The notes under the pieces are model-generated. The model saw only the letters and a list, made by a program, of their open reading frames with translations. It did not search any database and was not told the origin of the DNA. This document shows, piece after piece, positions 7,043 to 15,610 of a DNA stretch of 15,610 nucleotides; position 1 is the stretch's first letter, and each line of letters starts with the position of its first letter. This DNA is from Thermoleophilia bacterium (GTDB lineage Bacteria; Actinomycetota; Thermoleophilia; Gaiellales; SKUG01), in contig JAOPYS010000132.1 of assembly GCA_025964465.1 (NCBI GenBank), forward strand, positions 1-15,610, read 5' to 3'. Position numbers and translations under genes: made by a program.

Positions 7043-7330
7043 GCGAAGCGCGTCGGCCAGCGAGATGGGGGAGACGTCGGCCGACGTGTGCACGAACCTG
7101 GTGTCACCGGCGGGGAGGCTCGCAGCCTCGGCCTCGTCGATGGGAAGGATGTGGATCGGGTTGAGCAGCCACGGCGGCACGACGCCCGGGTTCGTGGCGC
7201 GGTCAGCGCCATCGAGCCACGGCGGCACGATGCCCGGGTTCTTGGCGCGGTCAGCGCCGTCCAGCCACGGCGGCACGATGCCGGAGTTGCGGTTGGGGGT
7301 GCCGGTGGTGCTCGTGATCTGCGTGATCAT
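7034..7330 (-). CDS. Small protein with 16-residue tandem repeats, unknown function
   Basis: A 98-residue product. After a short Thr/Asn-rich N-terminus (1-14) come two complete 16-residue repeats at 15-30 and 31-46 (consensus N-P/S-G-I-VPPWLDGADRA-K/T) and a third partial copy at 47-55 (NPGVVPPWL). A non-repeated acidic C-terminal part follows (PIHILPIDEAEAAS to SLADALRGR). There is no Cys, signal peptide or membrane segment. ATG 7330 has GGAAG (7338-7342 read on the - strand) seven bases upstream. The repeats contain Pro, Trp and Asp; short repeated segments are seen in multi-core peptide precursors, but no modifying enzyme lies nearby, so this is only a possibility. A frame on the + strand also spans the repeat but begins inside the terminator and has no convincing ribosome binding site. 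Confidence 0.55.
   Translation of the reverse strand: MITQITSTTGTPNRNSGIVPPWLDGADRAKNPGIVPPWLDGADRATNPGVVPPWLLNPIHILPIDEAEAASLPAGDTRFVHTSADVSPISLADALRGR
7167..7287. repeat. 48-bp tandem repeat, about 2.5 copies
   Basis: Copies begin at 7167, 7215 and 7263, each with AGCCACGGCGGCACGA. The first two full units differ at 4 of 48 positions; the third is partial, diverging after about 25 bases. Unit length is a multiple of three and encodes the 16-residue repeat on the - strand; two of the four differences are synonymous in that frame and two give Ile/Val and Lys/Thr changes. Confidence 0.9.
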
Positions 7331-7336
7331 GGAAAT

Positions 7337-7366
7337 CTTCCGCTCGATTGGTCGAACGACCGGAAG
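7337..7366 (-). promoter_or_regulatory. Inverted repeat involving the ribosome binding site of the repeat-protein gene
   Basis: On the - strand CTTCCG (7366-7361) is complementary to CGGAAG (7342-7337), which includes the Shine-Dalgarno of the repeat-protein gene. Between them lies GGTCG-TT-CGACC (7361-7350). If transcribed, this could hide the ribosome binding site. If the TATAAC at 7372-7367 is the -10 box, the first arm would fall before the transcript start and the fold would not form. Confidence 0.3.
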
Positions 7367-7408
7367 GTTATAGATGGGTGACGACGCAGGTGACCCGGAT
7401 CGTCACCC
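7367..7408 (-). promoter_or_regulatory. Candidate promoter and operator dyad upstream of the repeat-protein gene
   Basis: TATAAC (7372-7367 on the - strand) resembles a -10 box about 37 bases before the ATG. Just upstream is a perfect 9-base inverted repeat, GGGTGACGA (7376-7384) and TCGTCACCC (7400-7408), with another GGTGACCC inside the 15-base spacer. The dyad would cover the spacer and -35 region, the usual place for a repressor site. No regulator gene is adjacent. Confidence 0.35.
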
Positions 7409-7464
7409 GAGGTGGTTTGGCCACGATCTTGGCCGCATTTCCACTGGCATCGCCTCGAATCCTG

Positions 7465-7495
7465 AAAAAAACGTCACACAGGGCCTTCGGCGCCC
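7465..7495 (-). terminator. Weak terminator candidate after the long-tailed ABC ATPase gene
   Basis: Read on the - strand, a small GC stem with a bulge (7495-7481, GGGCGCCGAAGGCCC) is followed after nine bases by a run of seven T (7471-7465), about 45-75 bases past the stop at 7538. The stem is short and the gap to the T-run is long, so this is tentative. Confidence 0.3.
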
Positions 7496-7537
7496 GGAAC
7501 TTTTCGGAATCGCTGATGCTCGCTCGCCGCTTTGCCG

Positions 7538-9715
<2,178 letters not shown>

Positions 9716-9905
9716 GGTTCCCCCCGTGCGGCATTGCCGCGAGTCGCTCCCTCTCCATGTCATCGAGCCGCGCCGCACCGCCGTTCCGTGCGAGCAAACG
9801 CGTCGATGTGCAAATCAACCCTCGGGTCCGGGCGGGGTGGTGCCGATACCGGAGCAACGGCGTGTGCGGATCCCAGCCCGCACGCGTCCGCCGCCCTCGC
9901 CGCCC
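9716..9905. other. Divergent intergenic region between the ATPase and a membrane protein gene
   Basis: These 190 bases separate two divergent starts. Next to the ATPase start, on the - strand, are a ribosome binding site GGGGGG (9725-9720) and a small perfect hairpin, GCGGC-AAT-GCCGC (9740-9728). The centre is relatively less GC-rich around 9785-9825. No -10 box of the TAGGAT type and no clear operator are seen in either direction. Confidence 0.5.
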
Positions 9906-10643
9906 ATGACCGACACCCTCCGCAGCAACATCGCGCGACGCCACTACCGGCTCGCCCAGACCCTCACGGTCGGTGGGTCGCTGGCCGTGGGTACCCTGGT
10001 CGTGAGCCGCCTCGTCGCGTTCTTCCGCGAGGACTTCTTCCTCTTCTACGGCCTGGACGACACCGAGTACCACACGGTCCAGGAGCACGCGGCCGCCCAG
10101 CTGCCGCTCACCGTCGGGCAGCTCGTGCTGGCCGGCATCGCGTTGTTCGCCGTGTGCGCCTTCATCGCGATGGAGCGTCGGCGCCTGCGGCAGGGCTGCG
10201 CCATGGACCGCGTGTGCCGCGCCGAGCACCGCTCCGTCGTGTTCGAGCGCCTCTCGCTCGGCTCGCTCGTCGACGCCTTCGTCATGCGCACCTCGACCTT
10301 CGCCGGCGTGCTGCTCGGGCTGTGGCTGCTCCAGACGAGTCTCGAGCGCTGGCTCGGCGGCCTGGGGTGGGGGCTCGAGTACGCCGACTGGCGCAGCCTG
10401 CTGCCGCTGGCATCGGTGTTCGGCGTGTGCGTGCTGGCCGGCATGCTCGTCGCGGCCACGAGCCTCGTCGGCCTCCGCGCCATCCACGTGCTCGAACTGG
10501 TCTTCCAGCGCATCGCCCTCCGACGCCAGCGCCCGCGCTCGGCGCCGCCCCTCGCGCGCCGCGGCGTCGAGGTCATCCGCACGTTCCGCGAGATGCTCGG
10601 CTGCGACATCCTGTCGCGCCCGCCTCCGGTGGCAGCTGCATAG
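9906..10643 (+). CDS. Predicted four-helix integral membrane protein, unknown function
   Basis: A 245-residue product with hydrophobic segments at about 20-40, 68-89, 122-143 and 165-190, separated by charged loops. The loop 41-66 is acidic (FREDFFLFYGLDDTEYHTVQEH); the loop 90-110 is Arg-rich with Cys98 and Cys104. The C-terminal part (191-245) is basic and probably cytoplasmic. I recognise no family. ATG 9906 begins MTDTLRSNIARRHY and lacks a good Shine-Dalgarno; the frame remains open upstream through Pro/Arg-rich sequence with GTG codons near 9840, so the true start could be earlier. It is divergent from the long-tailed ABC ATPase, but nothing links their functions. Confidence 0.65.
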   Translation: MTDTLRSNIARRHYRLAQTLTVGGSLAVGTLVVSRLVAFFREDFFLFYGLDDTEYHTVQEHAAAQLPLTVGQLVLAGIALFAVCAFIAMERRRLRQGCAMDRVCRAEHRSVVFERLSLGSLVDAFVMRTSTFAGVLLGLWLLQTSLERWLGGLGWGLEYADWRSLLPLASVFGVCVLAGMLVAATSLVGLRAIHVLELVFQRIALRRQRPRSAPPLARRGVEVIRTFREMLGCDILSRPPPVAAA

Positions 10644-10740
10644 CAGCGCCCCGCCGACGACGGAGGACGCACCCCACACCTGCATGGCGACGTTGGTCCG
10701 AAGCTTGCGAGGTGGGATGCGCTCCGTCGTCGTTCTTCTT

Positions 10741-10763
10741 CCGGCCCGCCTCGTGCGGGCCGG
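10741..10763 (+). terminator. Hairpin after the four-helix membrane protein gene
   Basis: Perfect nine-base arms, CCGGCCCGC (10741-10749) and GCGGGCCGG (10755-10763), enclose the loop CTCGT about 98 bases after the stop at 10643. It is followed by TCGACGTTGC rather than a T-run. The rest of the 197-base gap to the next gene shows only a small GCACG-TC-CGTGC repeat (10772-10783). Confidence 0.4.
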
Positions 10764-10840
10764 TCGACGTTGCACGTCCGTGCGGGCGGGAAATCCCCCA
10801 CCGACGGCAGCACACGTACGACACGGAGGACGACGGAGCG

Positions 10841-11062
10841 ATGGGCACCTACATGACCTGGGCGATGATCGGATTGCTGGTGCTGGTGGGCCTGGCCCTG
10901 CTGATCGCGGTGCCGGGGTTCGCCGTGCTGGCGGCGATCCTCATCGCGGTCGGCCTGGTGTGGCTCGTGGTCGCGGGCATCGCCGCGGCCAGCGGTCGCG
11001 GCGCCGTGACCAGCGACACCGAGGACCGCGCCCGCGAGGCCCGCGAGCGCGGCGCGCGCTGA
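10841..11062 (+). CDS. Small two-helix membrane protein, unknown function
   Basis: A 73-residue product: two hydrophobic helices, about 7-24 and 27-50, joined by a Pro-Gly turn (AVPGFAV), then a hydrophilic charged tail (SGRGAVTSDTEDRAREARERGAR). ATG 10841 is preceded by GGAGGA (10825-10830), 10 bases upstream, and by a closer CGGAG. Many actinobacteria have small hydrophobic proteins of this shape; I cannot name the family. It converges with nfo, with stop codons 15 bases apart. Confidence 0.65.
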   Translation: MGTYMTWAMIGLLVLVGLALLIAVPGFAVLAAILIAVGLVWLVVAGIAAASGRGAVTSDTEDRAREARERGAR

Positions 11063-11085
11063 CCCGCACGTCGTCGGTCAGGCGC
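11056..11085. terminator. Inverted repeat spanning both stop codons of convergent genes
   Basis: GCGCTGACC (11056-11064) and GGTCAGGCGC (11076-11085) pair with one bulged base. The TGA of the small membrane protein and the TGA of nfo both lie in the stem. With only 15 bases between the genes this hairpin could work in both directions, but it has no T-run on either side. Confidence 0.35.
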
Positions 11086-11962
11086 TGGCCATCGCGCGGG
11101 CGTGCAGCTCGCGCGCGGCGGTGACGTCCTCGGCCCGCGGCCCGTCGCCGCTGCCCGCCACCTCGAGGTAGGCGCCCAGGCCCTGGAACCGCGGGTGCCC
11201 CAGGAAGGTCGCAAGTCCCTCGCCGATCAGGCCCTCGCCGATGTTGTGGTGGCGGTCGAGGTTGGAACCCAGCGCCGCCTTCGAGTCGTTGAGGTGGATC
11301 GCCCGCAGCCGGTCCGGCCCGATCGCCGAATCGAGCTCCGCCAGCTGGTGGTCCAGCACCGCGCGGTCGGTGACGTCCACGCCGCTCACCCACCAGTGGC
11401 ACGAGTCGATGCACACGCCCAGCTGCGGGTGACGGTCGGCCGCGTCGATGAGCGCCGCCAGCTCCGAGGTGTCGCGACCGATCGTGCCGCCCTGGCCGGC
11501 GCTGTTCTCGAGCAGCAGCCACGGCATCCGGCCGTCGCCCTCGCTGTCGGCGGCCGCCTGCCCGCCCTCGAGCGCGCGCAGGCACGCCTTCACGATGCGG
11601 TCGGTGCACGCTGCCGCACCGCCCTCGGCGCCCTTGTGCGACCCCGGATGGAAGATCACCGCGTCGAGCCCGAGCCGCGCGCCGATCCGCATCGAGTGCT
11701 CGAGCGCCGCGGCGCCCTTCTCCCACATGTCGGGGTCGTCGGTCGCGACGTTGATCAGGTAGATCGCATGGGCGACCGCGCCCTGCAGGTGCGCCTCGCG
11801 CAGCTCGCGGAACCGCGCGATGTTCTCGTCGGAGTGCTTCGTGGCGCGCCACATGCGCGGGCTCTGCAGGAACATCTGCACGCCGTCTGCGCCGATCGCG
11901 ACCGCGCGCTCCGCTGCGGAGTGGATGCCGCCGGTGGCCGAGACGTGTGCGCCGAAGAACAT
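11078..11962 (-). CDS. nfo: Deoxyribonuclease IV (AP endonuclease IV)
   Basis: Endonuclease IV cuts DNA 5' to abasic sites in base excision repair (EC 3.1.21.2), using three zinc ions. At 294 residues it is close to the usual 280-300. It opens with FFGAHVSATGG, and all nine expected metal ligands are visible: His65, His105 (in FHPGSH), Glu152 (LLENSAGQG), Asp186 and His189 (IDSCHWW), His223 (IHLNDS), Asp236 and His238 (DRHHNIGEG) and Glu267 (YLEVAG). The catalytic core is therefore intact. The GDG near the C-terminus is also typical. ATG 11962 is supported by the normal family start and a TAGGAT box 7 bases upstream. The gene stands alone, divergent from the sugar transporter operon. No SOS box is seen. 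Confidence 0.95.
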   Translation of the reverse strand: MFFGAHVSATGGIHSAAERAVAIGADGVQMFLQSPRMWRATKHSDENIARFRELREAHLQGAVAHAIYLINVATDDPDMWEKGAAALEHSMRIGARLGLDAVIFHPGSHKGAEGGAAACTDRIVKACLRALEGGQAAADSEGDGRMPWLLLENSAGQGGTIGRDTSELAALIDAADRHPQLGVCIDSCHWWVSGVDVTDRAVLDHQLAELDSAIGPDRLRAIHLNDSKAALGSNLDRHHNIGEGLIGEGLATFLGHPRFQGLGAYLEVAGSGDGPRAEDVTAARELHARAMASA

Positions 11963-11969
11963 GCGCGCG

Positions 11970-11975
11970 ATCCTA
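11970..11975 (-). promoter_or_regulatory. -10 box TAGGAT, probable leaderless promoter of nfo
   Basis: On the - strand TAGGAT ends 7 bases before the nfo ATG (11962), leaving GCGCGC and no Shine-Dalgarno between them. This predicts an mRNA starting at or next to the A of ATG. It matches the boxes before the + strand genes at 1853, 2445 and 2887. Confidence 0.55.
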
Positions 11976-11998
11976 TGTGCGCGGCGGGCCCGCGGCCC

Positions 11999-12060
11999 GG
12001 AGGTTCGTGTGGTTAACCGAACTGCCGGCGGGGAGGTTCACGCCACGCACTGTCAGTTCG
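11999..12060 (+). promoter_or_regulatory. Candidate operator region upstream of the sugar transporter operon
   Basis: The leader holds several repeats: GGAGGTTC at 11999-12006 and 12032-12039 (33 bases apart, about three helical turns); an 8-base palindrome GGTTAACC at 12011-12018; GTTCG (12003-12007) with CGAAC (12018-12022); and CGAACTG (12018-12024) with CAGTTCG (12054-12060). Sugar importers are usually controlled by LacI- or GntR-family repressors; no such gene is in the window, so this is a positional guess. Confidence 0.3.
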
Positions 12061-12079
12061 CCGTTCCCGGAGGTCACCC

Positions 12080-13381
12080 ATGCGCCGATCGACCACCCTG
12101 CTCCGTGCCACCGCGATGGTGGTCGCGTCCGCGGCCATCGCCGCCGGTTGCGGGGGAGGAAGCAGCGGCGGCAGCAGCAGCGGCGGCGGCGGGGGCTCGG
12201 CGCCTGACACGAAGCGCGTGCCCGCGGGTGACACGAAGCCCACGGGTGACATCTCCGTCTGCATGGGCAAGGACACGAGCGGCATCCACGGGCCGCTGCT
12301 CAAGAAGTTCAACGCCGCCAACCCGGGTGCGAACGCCACGCTCGTCGAGCTGCCCGAATCCGCCGACGAGCAGCGCACGCAGCTCGTGCAGCGGCTGCGT
12401 GCCAAGAGCAAGGAGTGCGACGTGCTCGCGCTCGACGTGGTCTGGACCGCCGAGTTCGCCGCCCAGGGCTGGCTGGCGGATGCGTCCGACATCGTGGACA
12501 AGCGCAAGGACGAGTTCATCCCGTCCACGCTCGACACGGCCAGGTACGACGACAAGTACTTCGCCGTGCCGTTCAACTCGAACGCCGGCTTCATCTACTA
12601 CCGCACGGACCAGGCCCCCGACGGCGTGCCGAAGACGTGGCAGGACCTGTACGCCAAGGCGGCCACGACCAAGGGCCTGACGTACCAGGGCTCGCGGTAC
12701 GAGGGCCTCACCGTGCACTTCCTCGAGCTGCTCTACAGCGCCGGTGGGGACGTGCTCGACAAGGACGGTACCAAGTCGACCGCCGATTCCGACACCACCC
12801 GCAAGGTCCTGCAGTTCATGGTCGACGGCGTCAAGGACGGCGCCGTCCCCAAGGCGACGCTGACCTACAAGGAGGAGGAGGCACGTCGCGCGTTCGAGAG
12901 CGGCGCGGTGACCTTCATGCGCAACTGGCCCTACGCCTACTCGCTCGGGCAGTCGGCCCCCGCGATCAAGGGCAAGTTCGAGGTCGCGCCCTTCCCGTCG
13001 TTCGGTGACGCGGAGGCGGCGAGCGTGCTCGGCGGGTACAACCTCGCGGTGTCGCAGTACTCCGACAACGCCGCGGGCGCCGCGGCCGTGATCAACTACC
13101 TGACGGCGATGGACGCACAGGTCACCTACGCGGAGGGCGCGACGCCGCCGGTGCTCGAGGCGGCCTACGACGAGGCCTCCGTCAAGAAGGCGCTGCCCTT
13201 CGCCAGCACGCTGCACGACTCGATCGCGCAGGGCCGCTCGCGCCCCGTCAGCCCCGTCTATCCGCAGATCAGCGAGGCGATCTCCACGAACGTCTACGCG
13301 GCGCTCGCGGGGGAGAAGTCCGTCGACGCGGCGGTCAAGGCGATGGACGGCGACATCACCAAGGCGCTGGGGACCTTCTAA
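12080..13381 (+). CDS. Sugar ABC transporter solute-binding lipoprotein (LpqY-like)
   Basis: A 433-residue extracellular binding protein. The N-terminus has a lipoprotein signal: MRRSTTLLR, a hydrophobic stretch, and lipobox AAGC with the lipid-anchored Cys24, followed by a Gly/Ser-rich linker (25-39). The mature part is a family 1 solute-binding fold: LLKKFNAANPG, LVQRLRAKSKECDVLALDVVW, FAVPFNSNAGFIYYRTD, RRAFESGAVTFMRNWPYAY and VLGGYNLAVS. These resemble the trehalose/maltose binders of the LpqY and Thermus TMBP type; the exact sugar is not shown by the sequence. ATG 12080 has GGAGG (12069-12073) six bases upstream. It is the first gene of the operon, 13 bases before the first permease, as usual for a high-copy binding protein. 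Confidence 0.93.
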   Translation: MRRSTTLLRATAMVVASAAIAAGCGGGSSGGSSSGGGGGSAPDTKRVPAGDTKPTGDISVCMGKDTSGIHGPLLKKFNAANPGANATLVELPESADEQRTQLVQRLRAKSKECDVLALDVVWTAEFAAQGWLADASDIVDKRKDEFIPSTLDTARYDDKYFAVPFNSNAGFIYYRTDQAPDGVPKTWQDLYAKAATTKGLTYQGSRYEGLTVHFLELLYSAGGDVLDKDGTKSTADSDTTRKVLQFMVDGVKDGAVPKATLTYKEEEARRAFESGAVTFMRNWPYAYSLGQSAPAIKGKFEVAPFPSFGDAEAASVLGGYNLAVSQYSDNAAGAAAVINYLTAMDAQVTYAEGATPPVLEAAYDEASVKKALPFASTLHDSIAQGRSRPVSPVYPQISEAISTNVYAALAGEKSVDAAVKAMDGDITKALGTF

Positions 13382-13394
13382 GGGGCCGGCGGAC

Positions 13395-14366
13395 GTGACG
13401 AGCATCGCCCCCATAGCCGCCGCGACCCCCGAGCCGGGCCGGCCGTCCCCGTCCGGCACCGGGGCGCGCGGACGGTCGAAGTTCGGCCGTTCGGAGCGGC
13501 GGCTCGCCGCGATGATGCTCTCGCCCGCAATGCTGCTCATCGCGCTGGTCGCGGCCTACCCGATCGCGTACGCAGTGTGGCTGTCACTCAACGAGTACAG
13601 CGTGCGCGTGCCCGGGCTGCAGCGATTCGCAGGGGCCGACAACTACCAGGCCGCGTTCAGCGGCGGCTTCTGGGGAGCGCTCGGCAACACGCTGCTGTTC
13701 ACGGTGGTGTCGGTCTCGCTGGAGGTCGTGATCGGGCTGGGCATGGCGCTCGCGATGCACAGCGCGTTCCGCGGTCGCGGCATGCTGCGCGCGGTCGTGC
13801 TCGTGCCGTGGGCCACGATCACCGCCGTGACGGCGATCACGTGGCGCTCGATCTTCGAGCCGGGCCTCGGGTTCGCGCCGCAGCTGCTCGACAAGGTCGG
13901 CATCGGCGGCGACGTCGTGTGGCTGGGGGAGCGGGGCTATGCGATGTCGGTGCTCATCCTCGCGGACGTGTGGAAGACCGCACCGTTCATGGCGCTGCTG
14001 TTGCTTGCGGGCCTGCAGGTGATCCCGTCCGACGTCTACGAGGCGGCGAAGGTCGACGGGGCGACGCCGTGGCAGCGCTTCCGCCGCATCACCATCCCGC
14101 TGCTGATGCCGGCGCTGCTCGTCGCGCTCATCTTCCGCACCCTCGACGCGCTCCGCATCTTCGACCTGCCGGCCGTGCTCACCGACGGCACCAACGGCAC
14201 GCAGGTGCTGTCGCTGCTCGCGTACCAGGAGCTGACGCAGAACCGGCTGATCGGGCTGGGCGCCGCCCTCTCCGTGCTGACGTTCGCGGTGGTCATGCTC
14301 GTCTCGTTCCTCTACATCCGCTTCGTCGGCGGCAACATCAACACCCTCACGGAGGAGGAGCGATGA
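13395..14366 (+). CDS. Sugar ABC transporter permease 1 (SugA/MalF-like)
   Basis: A 323-residue inner-membrane permease of the binding-protein-dependent family. After a cytoplasmic N-terminus of about 35 residues come six predicted helices, the first around MMLSPAMLLIALVAAYPIAY. The EAA loop that docks on the ATPase is EAAKVDGATPWQRFRRITIP, beginning at residue 216. With its partner permease it forms the channel for the sugar delivered by the lipoprotein. GTG 13395 is chosen, with AAGGGG nine bases upstream and 13 bases after the preceding stop. Its TGA overlaps the next ATG (ATGA), indicating translational coupling. Confidence 0.94.
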   Translation: MTSIAPIAAATPEPGRPSPSGTGARGRSKFGRSERRLAAMMLSPAMLLIALVAAYPIAYAVWLSLNEYSVRVPGLQRFAGADNYQAAFSGGFWGALGNTLLFTVVSVSLEVVIGLGMALAMHSAFRGRGMLRAVVLVPWATITAVTAITWRSIFEPGLGFAPQLLDKVGIGGDVVWLGERGYAMSVLILADVWKTAPFMALLLLAGLQVIPSDVYEAAKVDGATPWQRFRRITIPLLMPALLVALIFRTLDALRIFDLPAVLTDGTNGTQVLSLLAYQELTQNRLIGLGAALSVLTFAVVMLVSFLYIRFVGGNINTLTEEER

Positions 14367-15286
14367 CGGCCGGATCGACGGGGCGGGCCAGCACCGCGGT
14401 GGCGCAGGCGGGCGAGCCGTCGCGGGTGCGCGCCCGCAGCCGGCGTCGGTCGATGCCCGGGTGGCTGCGTTCCACGCTGCTGTGGGCCGCCGTGGTCGGC
14501 ATCGTGGTCTTCTGCCTGTTTCCGATCTACTGGATCGTCAACACGTCGCTCAAGTCGGGCGCGCAGCTGTCGAGCGGTTCGCTCTGGCCGTCGCACGCCA
14601 CGCTCGGCAACTACCGCTCGGTGCTCCGCGACGGCGACTTCCTGCTCGCGCTGCGCAACAGCGCCATCGTCGCCACGACCACCACCGTGCTGGCGATGTT
14701 CGTCGGCTCGTTCGCGGCGTACGCGCTCGCGCGGTTGCGCTTCCCGTTCAAGGCCCTGCTGCTCGGCATCGTGCTCTCGATCTCCACCTTCCCGGTGATT
14801 GCGATCGCGGCCCCGCTCTTCAAGCTGTGGACTGACATCGGCCTGTACGACGCGCCGTACGGGCTGGGGCTGATCCTGCCGAACCTGGTGTTCACGCTCC
14901 CGCTCACCATCTTCATCCTGACGAGCTTCTTCCGCGAGATCCCGCGCGAGCTGGAGGAGGCCGCGCTGGTCGACGGGGCCACGCGTATCCAGGCCTTCAC
15001 CAAGGTGGTGTTCCCGCTCGCGGCGCCCGGCCTGGTGACGGCCGCGCTGCTCGTGTTCTTCGCCGCGTGGAACGAGTTCCTCTTCGCCATCACCCTGACG
15101 AGCACGCCGCAGGCGCGCACCGTCCCCGCCGCCATCGCGTTCTTCACCGGGTCGGTGAAGTTCGAGGCTCCGCTCGGCACCATCAGCGCCGCGTCCGTCA
15201 TCGTCATGGTGCCGCTCGTCGTGCTCGTCCTCGTGTTCCAGAAGAAGATCGTCGCCGGCCTCACCGCCGGTGCAGTGAAGGGATAG
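14363..15286 (+). CDS. Sugar ABC transporter permease 2 (SugB/MalG-like)
   Basis: A 307-residue permease, the partner of the preceding gene. It has a basic cytoplasmic N-terminus (ARSRRRSMPGWLR), then six predicted helices starting at WAAVVGIVVFCLFPIYWIVNTSLK, a MalG-type start. The EAA motif EAALVDGATRIQAFTKVVFP begins at residue 199. WNEFLFAITLT, the usual late motif of this subunit, follows. ATG 14363 lies in the ATGA overlap and has GGAGGAG (14351-14360 region) directly upstream. The frame is open into the preceding gene, but that extension is its out-of-frame shadow. Four bases separate its stop from the ATPase gene. Confidence 0.94.
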   Translation: MTAGSTGRASTAVAQAGEPSRVRARSRRRSMPGWLRSTLLWAAVVGIVVFCLFPIYWIVNTSLKSGAQLSSGSLWPSHATLGNYRSVLRDGDFLLALRNSAIVATTTTVLAMFVGSFAAYALARLRFPFKALLLGIVLSISTFPVIAIAAPLFKLWTDIGLYDAPYGLGLILPNLVFTLPLTIFILTSFFREIPRELEEAALVDGATRIQAFTKVVFPLAAPGLVTAALLVFFAAWNEFLFAITLTSTPQARTVPAAIAFFTGSVKFEAPLGTISAASVIVMVPLVVLVLVFQKKIVAGLTAGAVKG

Positions 15287-15290
15287 GGCG

Positions 15291-15610
15291 ATGGCGCAGA
15301 TCGTGCTCGACGGGGTCACCAAGCGGTACGGCGACGGCACGGTGGGCGTGCGCGACCTCTCGCTGACGGTGGAGGATGGCGAATTCATGATCCTCGTCGG
15401 GCCCTCGGGGTGCGGGAAGTCGACGGCGCTGCGGATGATCGCGGGGCTCGAGGAGATCACCGAAGGCGAGCTCGTCATCGGCGACCGCGTCGTCAACGAC
15501 CTCGACCCGGGGGAGCGCGACATCGCGATGGTGTTCCAGAGCTACGCGCTCTACCCCCACATGACCGTGCGCGACAACATGGGCTTCTCGCTCAAGCTCG
15601 CCAAGGTGCC
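15291..15610 (+). CDS. Sugar ABC transporter ATPase (SugC/MalK/UgpC-like), 3' truncated by window end
   Basis: The first 106 codons of a MalK-type ATPase are present. Walker A is the canonical GPSGCGKST (37-45), followed by LRMIAGLEEITEGELVIG, DIAMVFQSYALYPHMTVRDN (Q-loop). The signature and Walker B lie beyond the window. It begins four bases after the second permease and should energise this transporter. Its N-terminal half aligns without gaps at the Walker A with the long-tailed ATPase encoded on the - strand at 7538-9715, so the two are paralogues. Whether this copy also has a tail cannot be seen. Confidence 0.93.
   Translation, partial: MAQIVLDGVTKRYGDGTVGVRDLSLTVEDGEFMILVGPSGCGKSTALRMIAGLEEITEGELVIGDRVVNDLDPGERDIAMVFQSYALYPHMTVRDNMGFSLKLAKV

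Noticed and set aside
6864..7373. A + strand open frame across the 48-bp repeats (SSHGGTMPGF-type repeats)
   Set aside because: It starts inside the hydrolase terminator and has no convincing ribosome binding site; the - strand frame has a good one and a more protein-like composition.
7368..7537. A - strand frame past the ABC ATPase stop, ending RVTCVVTHL
   Set aside because: Upstream it is the out-of-frame shadow of the ATPase tail, and no start codon with a ribosome binding site is found in the part after the ATPase stop; the less GC-rich spacer explains the residues.

Overview
The window is very GC-rich with strongly GC-biased third codon positions, no rRNA, tRNA, CRISPR array, insertion sequence or phage gene, and no non-coding stretch longer than about 210 bases. 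The two-subunit (split) glycine decarboxylase, an LpqY/SugABC-like sugar transporter and promoter-like TAGGAT boxes placed almost on the start codons suggest a high-GC actinobacterium. A deep lineage such as Thermoleophilia fits best, because most Streptomyces and mycobacteria carry a single fused gcvP. This assignment is an inference from gene content.

Region 1 (1-5789) is a glycine cleavage locus on the + strand. The Gly/Arg-rich C-terminal tail of an unidentified protein (3-248) overlaps the start of gcvT. It is followed by gcvH, two small genes of unknown function (a membrane protein and a soluble protein), gcvPA and gcvPB, the last two overlapping by 4 bases. Together T, H and P proteins oxidise glycine to CO2, NH3 and methylene-tetrahydrofolate; the L protein (lipoamide dehydrogenase) and the lipoylation enzymes are not in the window.

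Region 2 (5790-7540) holds an alpha/beta-hydrolase with a GHSQG nucleophile elbow, a strong hairpin terminator, and on the - strand a 98-residue protein built on a 16-residue tandem repeat (48-bp DNA repeat). Dyad-symmetric sequences lie upstream of the repeat gene.

Region 3 (7538-11062) contains a - strand MalK/UgpC/MsmX-type ABC ATPase with an unusual C-terminal tail of about 345 residues and Ala in place of the last Walker A glycine. It is divergent from a four-helix membrane protein of unknown function, which is followed by a 73-residue membrane protein.

Region 4 (11078-15610) has endonuclease IV (nfo) on the - strand, divergent from a sugar ABC transporter operon: a lipoprotein solute-binding protein, two permeases and a canonical ATPase cut off by the window end. 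This second ATPase is a paralogue of the long-tailed one. The operon resembles trehalose/maltose uptake systems.

The most unusual items are the 16-residue repeat protein with its upstream dyads, the long-tailed ABC ATPase, and the repeated TAGG(A/C)T boxes 6-10 bases before four start codons, which suggest leaderless transcription.
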